Shown one piece after another: positions 1 through 7,532 of a DNA stretch of 33,037 bases (positions are counted from its first letter, which is position 1; every line of letters starts with the position of its first letter). The translations under genes and the position numbers were made by a program. Under the pieces are notes generated by a model that was given only the letters and a program-made list of their open reading frames with translations, did not search any database and was not told where the DNA came from. Source of the stretch: Anaerolineales bacterium (GTDB lineage Bacteria; Chloroflexota; Anaerolineae; Anaerolineales; E44-bin32); NCBI GenBank assembly GCA_037382465.1, contig JARRPX010000018.1, positions 1 to 33,037 of the forward strand. The letters run 5' to 3'.

Positions 1-285
1 GTAGAAATACTGCCCAACACATTGGCGCATAGAGCATACGGAACCGACTCGGCAGCGGAGGTATACCGCTGCCGCTACGGTCTAAACCCTGCGTATCGGC
101 ACGATTTTTTCAACGCTGAAATGGTCGTTTCGGGAATCGATGCGGACGGAGAAGTGCGCATCGTCGAACTCAAGGAGCATCCCTTCTTCATCGCCACATT
201 GTTCGTGCCGCAGCATCGGTCGAAGCCGGAGGTTCCTCACCCCCTGATCACCGCCTACCTGGAAGCCGCGCTTGACTCCCTGTAG
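1..285 (+). CDS. CTP-synthase C-terminal-like (seleno)protein, C-terminal part
   Basis: The reading frame is open from the left edge, so the 5' part of the gene lies outside the window; 94 residues are visible. The sequence runs through a YG motif, a Y-x-C-x-YGLNP stretch and a HPFF-IATLF segment, which is how the glutaminase domain of CTP synthase ends. The small stand-alone family related to that domain (CTP synthase C-terminal region-related (seleno)protein) has the same end. In CTP synthase the equivalent of FVPQ is FHPE, which supplies the catalytic His and Glu. Here both are replaced (Val and Gln), so this copy should not be a working glutaminase. It converges on the oxidoreductase genes that follow. 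The family is fairly clear; the function is unknown. Confidence 0.6.
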   Translation, partial: VEILPNTLAHRAYGTDSAAEVYRCRYGLNPAYRHDFFNAEMVVSGIDADGEVRIVELKEHPFFIATLFVPQHRSKPEVPHPLITAYLEAALDSL

Positions 286-318
286 AAGGCTCATCGTTTT
301 TCAAAGAAATCCCAGCGC

Positions 319-858
319 CTAGGCCGCCTGCTCCCACACAGGCTTGTGCGCATATCCCATGGAAAAAGCCTTCTTGTTCAGCATTAAAGTTGTCGGCGGT
401 ACGGTGGCGGCGATGGCCTTTTCGACCGCCTTTCGCTCGGTGAAATCCACCACCGCAGTGAAGAATCCCAACATGATCACGTTCATCACGATACGCCGGC
501 CCAATTCTTCGGCCATACGCGTCGCCGGAATCCCGACCGTCTGATCCCCCGTCTCCGGTGTGACGAAGTCACTCTCGATGATCACCAGGGCGTCCTCCCG
601 CGCTTCGGGACGGAAGCGCGCGTAGCTCTCCTGCGAGAGCGCCACCAGCACGTCCGCCTTCTGCACGAAGGGATAATCGATCGGCCGGTCGGCGACGACG
701 AGATTTGCGTTCGACGCCCCACCCCGCGCTTCGGGTCCGTAGGCCTGGGTCATGACGGCGTTCAAATCCTGGTAGAGCGAGAGCGCCCGGCCCAGGATCA
801 CACCGAACAATCCGACACCTTGCCCCCCGAAACCGGAAATGCGAATCTCTTCTCTCAA
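319..858 (-). CDS. korC: 2-oxoacid:ferredoxin oxidoreductase, gamma subunit
   Basis: Last gene of a four-gene operon for a CoA-dependent 2-oxoacid:ferredoxin oxidoreductase, a cytoplasmic enzyme that interconverts a 2-oxoacid plus CoA with acyl-CoA, CO2 and reduced ferredoxin. The gamma-family signature GFGGQG lies near the N-terminus, followed by a YGPEARGG motif and a late NVIMLG segment; about 180 residues is normal for the family. A GTG at 867 overlaps the beta-subunit stop (GTGA). A TTG at 858 is preceded by GGAG at good spacing and gives an N-terminus (x-REEIRISGFGG) that matches the other gamma subunit near the right end of the window, so I prefer 858. Substrate cannot be read from this subunit; 2-oxoglutarate is inferred from the neighbouring citrate-cleavage operon. 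Confidence 0.88.
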   Translation of the reverse strand: MREEIRISGFGGQGVGLFGVILGRALSLYQDLNAVMTQAYGPEARGGASNANLVVADRPIDYPFVQKADVLVALSQESYARFRPEAREDALVIIESDFVTPETGDQTVGIPATRMAEELGRRIVMNVIMLGFFTAVVDFTERKAVEKAIAATVPPTTLMLNKKAFSMGYAHKPVWEQAA

Positions 859-863
859 ATCGA

Positions 864-1691
864 TCACTCCTCGATCTGCACGGGTTGATAGGGCAGCAGG
901 TCACGATCCACGAATCGACCGACGTAGATCGGCTGGTTGCTGCTCAAATCGATCTCGACCTCATCCAGAGGCACGCTCTTATCGATCTTGCAGCGTTCCT
1001 TGTAAAGCAGCATCTCTTCCAGGCCATCCTCGATCTGGTTCGATTTCCCGTAACCGATGGGACACGGCGAGAGCACTTCGATGAACGAAAAACCGGGTTT
1101 ACGGAAGGCGTAGAGGATGTCCTTCTGAACCTGGTGGGCGTGCATGGTCGTCCAGCGCGAGACGAAATTCGCCCCGGCCGCGGCCAAAAGCATGGGAAAG
1201 TTAAACGGGTGTTCGGGGTTACCGTACGGCGCCGTCGTCGCCCGCGCCCCATACGGCGTCGTCGGTCCCGCCTGGCCGCCGGTCATGCCGTAATTGAAAT
1301 TATTTGCGCAGATCACCGTCAAGTCGACGTTGCGACGTGCAGCGTGGATCAGATGATTTCCACCGATGGCGGCCAGATCTCCGTCGCCGCTGAAAACCAC
1401 CACGTTCAGTTCGGGTTTGGCCAGTTTGATCCCCAGGGCAAACGGGATGGCCCGGCCGTGCGTGGTGTGGTAGGAATCGATTGCCATGTAGCCCGCCACG
1501 CGGCCGGAGCAGCCGATCCCCGAGACGACCACATGTCGATCGATGGGGATCTCGGAATCGAGGATCGCCTGTGCGTAGCAGCGCATGACGATACCGATCC
1601 CGCATCCCGGACAAAAGATGTGGGGGATGCGTTCCTCCCGCAGGATGACGTCCAGCGGGTGCCTATCGACGGCGATGATGACCGTTTCCAC
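864..1691 (-). CDS. korB: 2-oxoacid:ferredoxin oxidoreductase, beta (TPP) subunit
   Basis: Catalytic beta subunit that binds thiamine diphosphate and a [4Fe-4S] cluster. Visible motifs are CPGCG near residue 27, a GCSGR motif, the thiamine diphosphate signature GDGDLAAIGG ending in NN, and a SPCPIGYG motif. The four cysteines of these motifs (CxxC, GCS, SPC) are the usual cluster ligands. About 275 residues is normal. The start is a GTG preceded by GGAGG, inside the end of the alpha-subunit gene (overlap of roughly 29 bases), and the stop overlaps the gamma gene, so translation of the three is coupled. The 2-oxoglutarate-type assignment rests on context: VorB and KorB cannot be told apart by eye. 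Confidence 0.9.
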   Translation of the reverse strand: METVIIAVDRHPLDVILREERIPHIFCPGCGIGIVMRCYAQAILDSEIPIDRHVVVSGIGCSGRVAGYMAIDSYHTTHGRAIPFALGIKLAKPELNVVVFSGDGDLAAIGGNHLIHAARRNVDLTVICANNFNYGMTGGQAGPTTPYGARATTAPYGNPEHPFNFPMLLAAAGANFVSRWTTMHAHQVQKDILYAFRKPGFSFIEVLSPCPIGYGKSNQIEDGLEEMLLYKERCKIDKSVPLDEVEIDLSSNQPIYVGRFVDRDLLPYQPVQIEE

Positions 1692-2841
1692 GACCGCTAA
1701 CCTCCGTGATCACTCGAAAGATATCCTCGGGCGACATCATTTTCCCGCCGGCATGATTCACGCCGACGACTTTCTGCGTAACGTGGCGTTCCAAGTCTCG
1801 GGACACCTGCCCCAGATTGATTTCGGCCACGATAAATGCGTTCACCTGCCTGGCGATTTCCTTGATCCTGCGCTCGGGAAACGGCCACAACGAGACCAGC
1901 CGCAAGTAACCGACTCGCATTCCCACCTGCCGGGCCTCCCGTACCGCCCGCTTTGCGGACCGTGCCGTGCAGCCAAAGGAAACCACCACGATTTCCGCTT
2001 CATCGAGCCATTCTTCTTCAACGACGATGATCTCGCCGGCGTTACGCTCGATCTTGTCACTGAGACGCGTCACGAGCGCATGGTGCGCTTCGGCCGACAT
2101 GTCCGGATACCCGCGTGCGTCGTGCGTCAGGCCCGTGAAATGAATCCGGTATCCTTCTCCTGCGTGAGCCATGGGCGGCACCAGATCGTCGTCTTCGACT
2201 GCGTAAGGCTTGAAATCCTCGCCCGGCTTCTTTTTAGGCCGCTTGCGTCCCCAGCGTTCGATCTCGTTTTCGGGCGGGATGACCACCTTCTCGACCATGT
2301 GCCCGACGACCTCGTCGGCCAGAACGATCACCGGGGTGCGGTAGCGATCGGCCACGTTGAAAGCTCGCACGGTGAGATCGAACATCTCCTGCGGTGAACT
2401 GGGCGCGTAGGCCACGATCTGGTAATCCCCATGAGACCCCCATTTGGCCTGCATCACGTCGGCCTGGCCGGGAAGTGTGGGCAAGCCGGTCGAAGGCGCG
2501 GCGCGCATCACGTTGACCAGAACGCAGGGGATTTCGAGCATGATCGCCAGACCGAGATTCTCCATCATCAGGCTGAAACCGGGCCCGGAAGTCGCCGTCA
2601 TAGCGCGTGAGCCGGCGGCGGACGCGCCCAGCACGGAGGCGATGCTGCTGAGCTCGTCTTCCATTTGAATGAAAACGCCGCCCGTGTTGGGAAGACGGCG
2701 TGCCAGATACTCTGCGATCTCGGTCGACGGCGTGATGGGATAGCCACCGAAAAACGTGCAGCCAGCGGCGATCGCCCCTTCGGCGCAGGCGTGGTCGCCG
2801 TGCATGAAATGCTTACCGGAGCGTACGACGCTGTCGCTCAA
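1663..2841 (-). CDS. korA: 2-oxoacid:ferredoxin oxidoreductase, alpha subunit
   Basis: Alpha subunit carrying the pyrimidine-binding and domain II regions of the oxidoreductase. The N-terminal part contains the hallmark GGYPITPSTEI, followed by an MEDELSSIASVLGASAAGSR region and TSGPGFSLM, as in KorA/VorA. The frame is open well upstream, but homology begins only at HGDHACAEGAIAAG. I place the start at a TTG at 2841 that overlaps the ferredoxin stop (TTGA) and has GGGGGA just upstream. This gives 392 residues, the usual family size; a longer start would read through the ferredoxin gene in another frame. The gene order ferredoxin-alpha-beta-gamma is the four-subunit type. Confidence 0.88.
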   Translation of the reverse strand: MSDSVVRSGKHFMHGDHACAEGAIAAGCTFFGGYPITPSTEIAEYLARRLPNTGGVFIQMEDELSSIASVLGASAAGSRAMTATSGPGFSLMMENLGLAIMLEIPCVLVNVMRAAPSTGLPTLPGQADVMQAKWGSHGDYQIVAYAPSSPQEMFDLTVRAFNVADRYRTPVIVLADEVVGHMVEKVVIPPENEIERWGRKRPKKKPGEDFKPYAVEDDDLVPPMAHAGEGYRIHFTGLTHDARGYPDMSAEAHHALVTRLSDKIERNAGEIIVVEEEWLDEAEIVVVSFGCTARSAKRAVREARQVGMRVGYLRLVSLWPFPERRIKEIARQVNAFIVAEINLGQVSRDLERHVTQKVVGVNHAGGKMMSPEDIFRVITEVSGRGNGHHRRR

Positions 2842-3107
2842 TCGTCCCCCTTCACAGTGTATATGGCGAACTCGGGGCAAACCATGCCGCAGAAACCACA
2901 CAGCGTACAGGCGCTTTCCATTCCCGGCGCGATCTCCGGGATATGGTACCCTTTTTCGTTTGCCTGCTCGGAGTCTTGAAGTACATTTCGAGGACAAAGG
3001 CGGATACAAATCCGACAACCTTTGCAGCGTTCAGGTATCAGATAGATGATCCCTCGCGAGACGACTGCTTCATCCGTATCGAGAGGCGCTCGTGCAAAGT
3101 ATCTCAT
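2838..3107 (-). CDS. korD: 2-oxoacid oxidoreductase ferredoxin (delta) subunit
   Basis: Small dicluster ferredoxin that passes electrons between the oxidoreductase and free ferredoxin. Two complete [4Fe-4S] motifs are present: Cys28, 31, 34, 38 followed by Pro, and Cys67, 70, 73, 77 followed by Pro. The chosen ATG at 3107 has GAGGG four bases upstream and gives 89 residues; an ATG at 3146 would add 13 residues but has a poor ribosome site. It is the first gene of the operon and its stop overlaps the start of the alpha subunit. A TATAAT-like box lies about 110 bases upstream on the same strand. Confidence 0.88.
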   Translation of the reverse strand: MRYFARAPLDTDEAVVSRGIIYLIPERCKGCRICIRLCPRNVLQDSEQANEKGYHIPEIAPGMESACTLCGFCGMVCPEFAIYTVKGDD

Positions 3108-3181
3108 CGTGCCCTCGTGGTAATCGACAAACCGATGAAACCACATTCCCGGGCCGCAAGAAAACCTGCCGCCTTGCCACT

Positions 3182-3229
3182 GTACGGCAAACCGCGTTCC
3201 GTACGGGACCGAACTCTTTCTGAATTATA
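3182..3229 (-). promoter_or_regulatory. Probable promoter -10 and leader inverted repeat of korDABC
   Basis: On the minus strand TATAAT occupies 3229-3224, about 120 bases before the korD start. No good -35 hexamer is seen at 16-18 bases. Just downstream, GTACGG (3182-3187) and CCGTAC (3199-3204) form a six-base inverted repeat with an 11-base spacer, which may be an operator or a small leader hairpin. Confidence 0.4.
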
Positions 3230-3376
3230 TTAAAGGGTAGACGGAAACGACCTTACAGGCAAGTATCAACTGTCAGGGACAAAGTCATGCCTTTTGGCGT
3301 AGGGAAGCAGCTATTTCGGCAAACAATCGTTTTGTACCCGGATGCAAACTACCACTGCGATAAACGAGGAAAATAA

Positions 3377-3405
3377 TTGATTCCTACACGCAGCACATGT
3401 ATAAT
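3377..3405 (+). promoter_or_regulatory. Sigma-70-type promoter of the citrate-cleavage operon
   Basis: TTGATT (3377-3382), a 17-base spacer and a perfect TATAAT (3400-3405). Transcription should begin near 3412, leaving a leader of about 160 bases before the first start codon at 3575. Confidence 0.7.
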
Positions 3406-3479
3406 CGCATCGAATTGATGATATGAGCGTTATATCATTAAGTGCAATTCAGAGGCGGAGGAGGCAGAAAAGCAGCGCT

Positions 3480-3509
3480 CAAGCCAGCGGTTTGCTGGCT
3501 TGTTTTCTT
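3480..3509 (+). terminator. Terminator-like hairpin in the operon leader (possible attenuator)
   Basis: A perfect nine-base stem, CAAGCCAGC (3480-3488) with GCTGGCTTG (3494-3502), has a five-base loop and is followed by TTTTCTT. This is an intrinsic-terminator shape placed between the promoter and the first gene, so it could reduce or control read-through into the operon. No start-stop peptide rich in one amino acid is obvious upstream. Confidence 0.55.
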
Positions 3510-3574
3510 GGCAAGACGAACCGGATTACGAACGCCCACACGTATCTTTCCACTTTGAGCGCAAAAGGAAAAGT

Positions 3575-5116
3575 ATGGCACGTTTACACGAACACCAGGG
3601 GAAATCCCTACTCGCGAATTGCGGCATCAGCGTCCCGCGAGGCGGTCCCGTAAAATCCGCAAAGGAAGCCCAGGCGCTGGCCGAGGAAATCAACGGTCCC
3701 GTCGTCGTCAAAGCGCAGGCATGGGTCACCGGCCGCGCCGGCATCGGCGCCATTCGCTTCGTCGATTCAGCGCAAGCCGCCGCGGAAGCGGCCGCCGAGA
3801 TCCTGGGCATGCAGATCAGGGGCTTCACCGTCGATACGGTGCTGATCGAAGAGAAGCTCGACGTCGCCCGGGAATTCTACGCCGGCGTGATCATCGACGA
3901 CCAGTCGCAGGCGCCGATGATGATCTTCAGCAGCTCCGGGGGAAGCGGGATCGAAGAAATCGCCCGGGAGCATCCCGAGACGATTTCGCGGCGGATTGTG
4001 GACATCCGCACCGGCCTGCTCGAACACCAGGCCCGCGACCTGGTCCGCAAGGTCGATATTCACGAGAAACTGCAGCTCAAGCTCGGGGGGATGCTGGCCA
4101 AGCTGTACGACGTCGCACGCAAATACGATGCCCGCGCTGCGGAAATCAACCCCATTGTGCTCACAAACGAGGGCGAGTTGATAGCCGCAGACTGCCGCAT
4201 CACGGTCGACGACTCCGCCGTTTACCGCCACCCGGAACTGGGCATCGAAATCGCCCGCGAGTTCGACCGGCCGCCCACGGCGTTGGAACGAATCGCCTGG
4301 CAGGTCGAAAAGAACGATTACCGCGGAACGTTCTACTTCATCCAGCTCGAGCGTGATTTCCAATCCGGGAACGGCGTGATCGGTTTCCACGGCGCCGGCG
4401 GCGGCGGTTCGATGATGAGCATGGACGCGGTTTTGAACCGCGGTTACAAACTGGCCAACTTCGTGGACACGAGCGGCAATCCACCGGCATCGAAGGTTTA
4501 TCGAGCCGCACGGATCATCCTCTCGCAGCCCGGAATCGACGGCTACTTTGCTTCCGGATCCGGTGTCGCCTCGCAGGAGCAGTTCCACAGCGCACGCGGC
4601 CTGGTGAAAGCCTTCATGGAGGTTCCCCTCGAAGTTCCTGCCGTCATCCGGCTGGGCGGGAACGCCGAAGAAAGGGCCATCGCCATTCTGGAACGCGCCG
4701 AGGATTACATCCCTGCGCCCATCGAGGGCTACGGGAAAGACGACACGCCGGAATTCTGTGCCCAGAGGCTGGACGCATTGATCCAGGAATCCGAACCCGC
4801 AGATACAATATCCTCAGGGTATGAACCTCCCGAAGCGAAGGAACCCTACCAATTCGAGACCGTCACGGGGGGCACCGTCACCTTCGACCACGCTGCCTGC
4901 CGTGATTGCGAGAGCAAAATCTGCATCGAGACCTGCGTTCCCAGAATCCTCAAACTGGAAGACGGCGTCCCCGTGCTCAACATTTCGCTCGAGGAAGCCA
5001 GGAAAGGTGGATGCAGCGAGTGCCTGGCTTGCGAGGTCGAATGTTTCTTCGAAGGCAACCGCGGCGGTTACGTTTCTTTGCCCATTCCCGGGCTGGACGA
5101 GCTTTCCGCAACGTGA
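3575..5116 (+). CDS. SucC-like acyl-CoA synthetase beta subunit fused to a dicluster ferredoxin
   Basis: Residues 1 to about 240 are an ATP-grasp domain of the succinyl-CoA synthetase beta family: it begins LHEHQGKSLLA, has a VVVKAQ stretch, and has an AEINPIV motif with the following DDSAVYRHPE. Residues about 240-420 match the CoA-ligase domain. The family is normally near 390 residues; this protein has 513. The extra C-terminus is a two-cluster ferredoxin: Cys442, 445, 450, 454 and Cys480, 483, 486, 490, ending in a Gly-rich FEGNRGGY tail reminiscent of FixX-type ferredoxins. The ATG at 3575 follows AAAAGGAAAAG. Likely role: large subunit of a citryl-CoA synthetase-like enzyme (ATP + citrate + CoA), inferred from the SucD-like and citryl-CoA-lyase-like genes behind it. 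Plain succinate-CoA ligase is the alternative. Confidence 0.85.
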   Translation: MARLHEHQGKSLLANCGISVPRGGPVKSAKEAQALAEEINGPVVVKAQAWVTGRAGIGAIRFVDSAQAAAEAAAEILGMQIRGFTVDTVLIEEKLDVAREFYAGVIIDDQSQAPMMIFSSSGGSGIEEIAREHPETISRRIVDIRTGLLEHQARDLVRKVDIHEKLQLKLGGMLAKLYDVARKYDARAAEINPIVLTNEGELIAADCRITVDDSAVYRHPELGIEIAREFDRPPTALERIAWQVEKNDYRGTFYFIQLERDFQSGNGVIGFHGAGGGGSMMSMDAVLNRGYKLANFVDTSGNPPASKVYRAARIILSQPGIDGYFASGSGVASQEQFHSARGLVKAFMEVPLEVPAVIRLGGNAEERAIAILERAEDYIPAPIEGYGKDDTPEFCAQRLDALIQESEPADTISSGYEPPEAKEPYQFETVTGGTVTFDHAACRDCESKICIETCVPRILKLEDGVPVLNISLEEARKGGCSECLACEVECFFEGNRGGYVSLPIPGLDELSAT

Positions 5117-5147
5117 AAGCGCATTGTGTGGTAGATATGGAGCTAAG

Positions 5148-6059
5148 ATGGCCATATTGATCGACGAAACCAAACGCGTGCTGGTGCAAGGCATTACGGG
5201 CCGCGAAGGCAAAACCCGGGCGCGTTTGATGAAGGAATACGGCACCCAGGTCGTTGCCGGCGTAACGCCCGGCAAGGGCGGCCAGGACGTCGAAGGCGTC
5301 CCTGTTTTCGATACCGTCCAGGAAGCCTGGGAGAACGTTGGACCGATCGACGTAAGTGTGCTCTTCATCCCGGCGCCGCTGGTGAAAGACGCCGCACTGG
5401 AAGCGATCGACGCCGGCGTGAAACTGCTCGTCATCGTCCCCGATCGCGTGCCGATCTACGACGTGCTCGAGATCGCCGAAGCCGCGCACCGCAAAGAATC
5501 ACACTTTGTCGGGCCGAACACGCTCGGCGTTCTTTCACCGGGCAAGGCCTTGCTGGGCATGATCGGCGGCCGGGCGGCGTCGGCCAAGGCCTGGTTCATG
5601 CCGGGTCCCGTGGGGATCTGCTCCCGCTCCGGCGGGATCACCTCCTCGATGGCCTACTACCTGGCGCAGGAAGGGATCGGTGCGACGACTCTGGTCCACG
5701 TGGGCGGCGACGTCGTCGTCGGAACACCGCTGCCGGAAGTCGCCCTGCACTTCGAGAACGATCCGCAAACGAAGGCCATCGTGATGTTCGGCGAGATCGG
5801 CGGCACCCAGGAAGAGCGTCTGGCCGACCTGATCGAAGCCGGCGAGGTCACAAAGCCGGTCGTCGCCTTCATCGGCGGGAAAGCGGCGAAGAGCGGCACA
5901 CGTTTCAGCCATGCCGGCGCGATCATCGAAGGCGGGCGCGGTACGCACGAAGGCAAGGTAAATCGTCTGCGCGAAGTCGGCGTGCACGTCGTCGATGGCT
6001 TCGGGATGCTGCCGCAAGAGACGAAATCCGTCCTTATCAAACATGGGATTATGAAATGA
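5148..6059 (+). CDS. SucD-like acyl-CoA synthetase alpha subunit (citryl-CoA synthetase-like)
   Basis: Partner of the preceding beta subunit. It has 303 residues, near the family norm. The N-terminal Rossmann CoA-binding domain carries VLVQGITGREG. The phosphohistidine motif is intact as SHAGAI with His255. Two signature stretches differ from housekeeping SucD: the ITEGIP loop reads IVPDRVP and the CPG-I-T-PGE loop reads GPNTLGVLSPGK, which points to a substrate other than succinate. In Hydrogenobacter, SucC/SucD-like proteins form citryl-CoA synthetase, and that is the favoured reading here. The ATG at 5148 has GGAG upstream; its stop overlaps the next start (ATGA). Confidence 0.83.
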   Translation: MAILIDETKRVLVQGITGREGKTRARLMKEYGTQVVAGVTPGKGGQDVEGVPVFDTVQEAWENVGPIDVSVLFIPAPLVKDAALEAIDAGVKLLVIVPDRVPIYDVLEIAEAAHRKESHFVGPNTLGVLSPGKALLGMIGGRAASAKAWFMPGPVGICSRSGGITSSMAYYLAQEGIGATTLVHVGGDVVVGTPLPEVALHFENDPQTKAIVMFGEIGGTQEERLADLIEAGEVTKPVVAFIGGKAAKSGTRFSHAGAIIEGGRGTHEGKVNRLREVGVHVVDGFGMLPQETKSVLIKHGIMK

Positions 6060-6832
6060 GTGAAGATACCTGGAAAACTGCCATTACCCGGATCGAACCC
6101 AACGAAGTGCGCTTGCGCGGCTACCGCATCGATGAATTGATGGGAAATGTAACCTTTGCGCAGGCAATTTTCCTGGCCTTGACCGGCGAATTACCTGCGC
6201 CGAACGTTGCAAAACTGCTCGATGCCATGCTGGTATCGTCCATCGATCACGGCGCCACGCCGCCTTCGGCGCTCGCTGCTCGCACTGCGGCATCGACCGG
6301 CGCTCCACTCAACGCAGCCGTTGCGGCGGGGGTGCTTTCGATCAACCGTTTTCACGGCGCAGCAATCTACGACTGTATGGGCGTCCTCGAAGAGGGGATC
6401 CAACTGGCTGAAGACTCGAACGTGAGTATCGAAGATGCCGCCGGTGAATTGGTCGCCCGCTATCGCCAGGAGAAGAAACGTATCGCCGGCCTGGGTCACC
6501 GCATCCACAGCGACGACCCCAGGACGAAGAAACTGTTCGCCCTGGCGCAGGAACTGAAGGTCGCTGGAGACGGCGTGACCATGATTACTGCCATCCATGG
6601 TGCGTTGTCGAAAGGCGGCAAAGATCTGCCCATCAACGTTGACGGCGCCATTGCAGCCCTGCTCGTCGATCTGCACATGCCGCGCGAATTGGCCAACGCC
6701 TTCTTTATCATGGCGCGCGTTCCGGGTTTGGTGGCACACGTGTACGAAGAACAAACACGCGAGCGTCCGATGCGCAAGATCGATCCAGTAAAGCATGAAT
6801 ACGACGGCCCCCCTGCCAGAAGCCTCGATTGA
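6056..6832 (+). CDS. Citrate-synthase-fold lyase, citryl-CoA lyase type
   Basis: Short member (258 residues) of the citrate synthase superfamily, lacking the N-terminal part of full synthases (about 370-430). The equivalents of the active-site residues are all present: DHG with His65, RFHGAA with His100, GLGHRIHSDDPRT with His148, and NVD with Asp196. Stand-alone proteins of this size include citryl-CoA lyase, which cleaves citryl-CoA to acetyl-CoA and oxaloacetate after the synthetase step. The start overlaps the SucD-like stop by four bases, so the synthetase and lyase are translationally coupled, which supports a two-step ATP-citrate cleavage. It could instead act on a methylated or longer citryl-CoA, or work as a small synthase. 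Confidence 0.82.
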   Translation: MSEDTWKTAITRIEPNEVRLRGYRIDELMGNVTFAQAIFLALTGELPAPNVAKLLDAMLVSSIDHGATPPSALAARTAASTGAPLNAAVAAGVLSINRFHGAAIYDCMGVLEEGIQLAEDSNVSIEDAAGELVARYRQEKKRIAGLGHRIHSDDPRTKKLFALAQELKVAGDGVTMITAIHGALSKGGKDLPINVDGAIAALLVDLHMPRELANAFFIMARVPGLVAHVYEEQTRERPMRKIDPVKHEYDGPPARSLD

Positions 6833-6938
6833 AACGTCCGTGCGACCTTCATCCCAATGCTTCAAGACTGACGGATCTGGCGCGCCGTTTGCCCGTCTTT
6901 GCGGGTAGTATATTAAAAGCACCAGTGAGGAAAAGAAG

Positions 6939-7478
6939 ATGTCCAACGAATTGATCGAACTCATTCCCGAATTTTCAGAAATCGAAGATGAAGAGCTTCG
7001 AAGAAAGGCGCTCGCCGTCTGGGAAGAGGCGCTGGAAATCGGCGGGTGGAGCATCGACGATCTCAAACACATGCCCTACACGCTGTTGGTGGAGGACGTA
7101 GAGATCAGCTTCCCCGAACACGTGAGCACCGTCTGCCGCCTGTGTATCGCCATGCAAGAAGTGCTCGAAGATGCGCATGGCGCGCGATACGACATCGATC
7201 GTGACACGCTCATCGCCGGCGCGCTGCTGGCCGACGTCGGCAAGCTGCTCGAATTCCGCGAAGAGAACGGCGAATACAAATGGGCGAGCATGTATCAGTA
7301 CCTACGCCACCCTTTTACCGGCGTCGGCTTGTGTTTCAAACACGACATTCCCGAGGCAGTGATGCACGTCATCGCAACGCACTCCTGGGAAGGCGACAAA
7401 TTCGCCCGCCGGCCGGAATCGATTATCTTCCATCACGCGGATTTTACGGATTTCGACCTGACCAAATCCGTAAAATAG
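6939..7478 (+). CDS. HD-domain protein with altered HD dyad
   Basis: HD-superfamily protein of 179 residues. Metal-binding positions can be followed as His61 (PEH), the dyad at 98-99, His124 (RHPF), His148 (ATH) and Asp168 (HHAD). The dyad, normally LLHDVGK, reads LLADVGK, so the His is Ala while its Asp and the other ligands remain. Activity may be reduced, or the metal site may differ. It sits inside the citrate-cleavage operon, 106 bases after the lyase and just before the aconitase-type subunits; that gap is the largest in the operon. GAGGAAAAG precedes the ATG. Substrate and role are unknown; a regulatory nucleotide hydrolase or a metabolite-damage enzyme are both possible. Confidence 0.7.
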   Translation: MSNELIELIPEFSEIEDEELRRKALAVWEEALEIGGWSIDDLKHMPYTLLVEDVEISFPEHVSTVCRLCIAMQEVLEDAHGARYDIDRDTLIAGALLADVGKLLEFREENGEYKWASMYQYLRHPFTGVGLCFKHDIPEAVMHVIATHSWEGDKFARRPESIIFHHADFTDFDLTKSVK

Positions 7479-7532
7479 GCGCCACGAGAAAACACTCAAT
7501 TGCATGATCGTGTTGTGCAGGTAGGAGAGAAC

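Larger units (their letters stand above)
3147..3574. other. Divergent control region between korDABC and the citrate-cleavage operon
   Basis: About 430 bases with no convincing gene. It holds a minus-strand -10 box (3224-3229) and an inverted repeat (3182-3204) for the oxidoreductase, a strong plus-strand promoter (3377-3405), and a terminator-like hairpin (3480-3509) in the plus-strand leader. Between 3230 and 3376 I see no clear structure. Sharing one control region suggests that the two operons are co-regulated. Confidence 0.7.

Noticed and set aside
885-1700. Long plus-strand open frame (271 codons) opposite the first beta subunit
   Set aside because: It is antisense to a clear TPP-binding subunit, has an Arg/Asp/His-rich composition typical of GC-rich shadow frames, and shows no family motif.
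3423-3653. Small leader peptide gene overlapping the operon leader
   Set aside because: The frame has no good ribosome site, crosses the terminator hairpin and runs out of frame into the SucC-like gene; no codon bias for a particular amino acid suggests attenuation.
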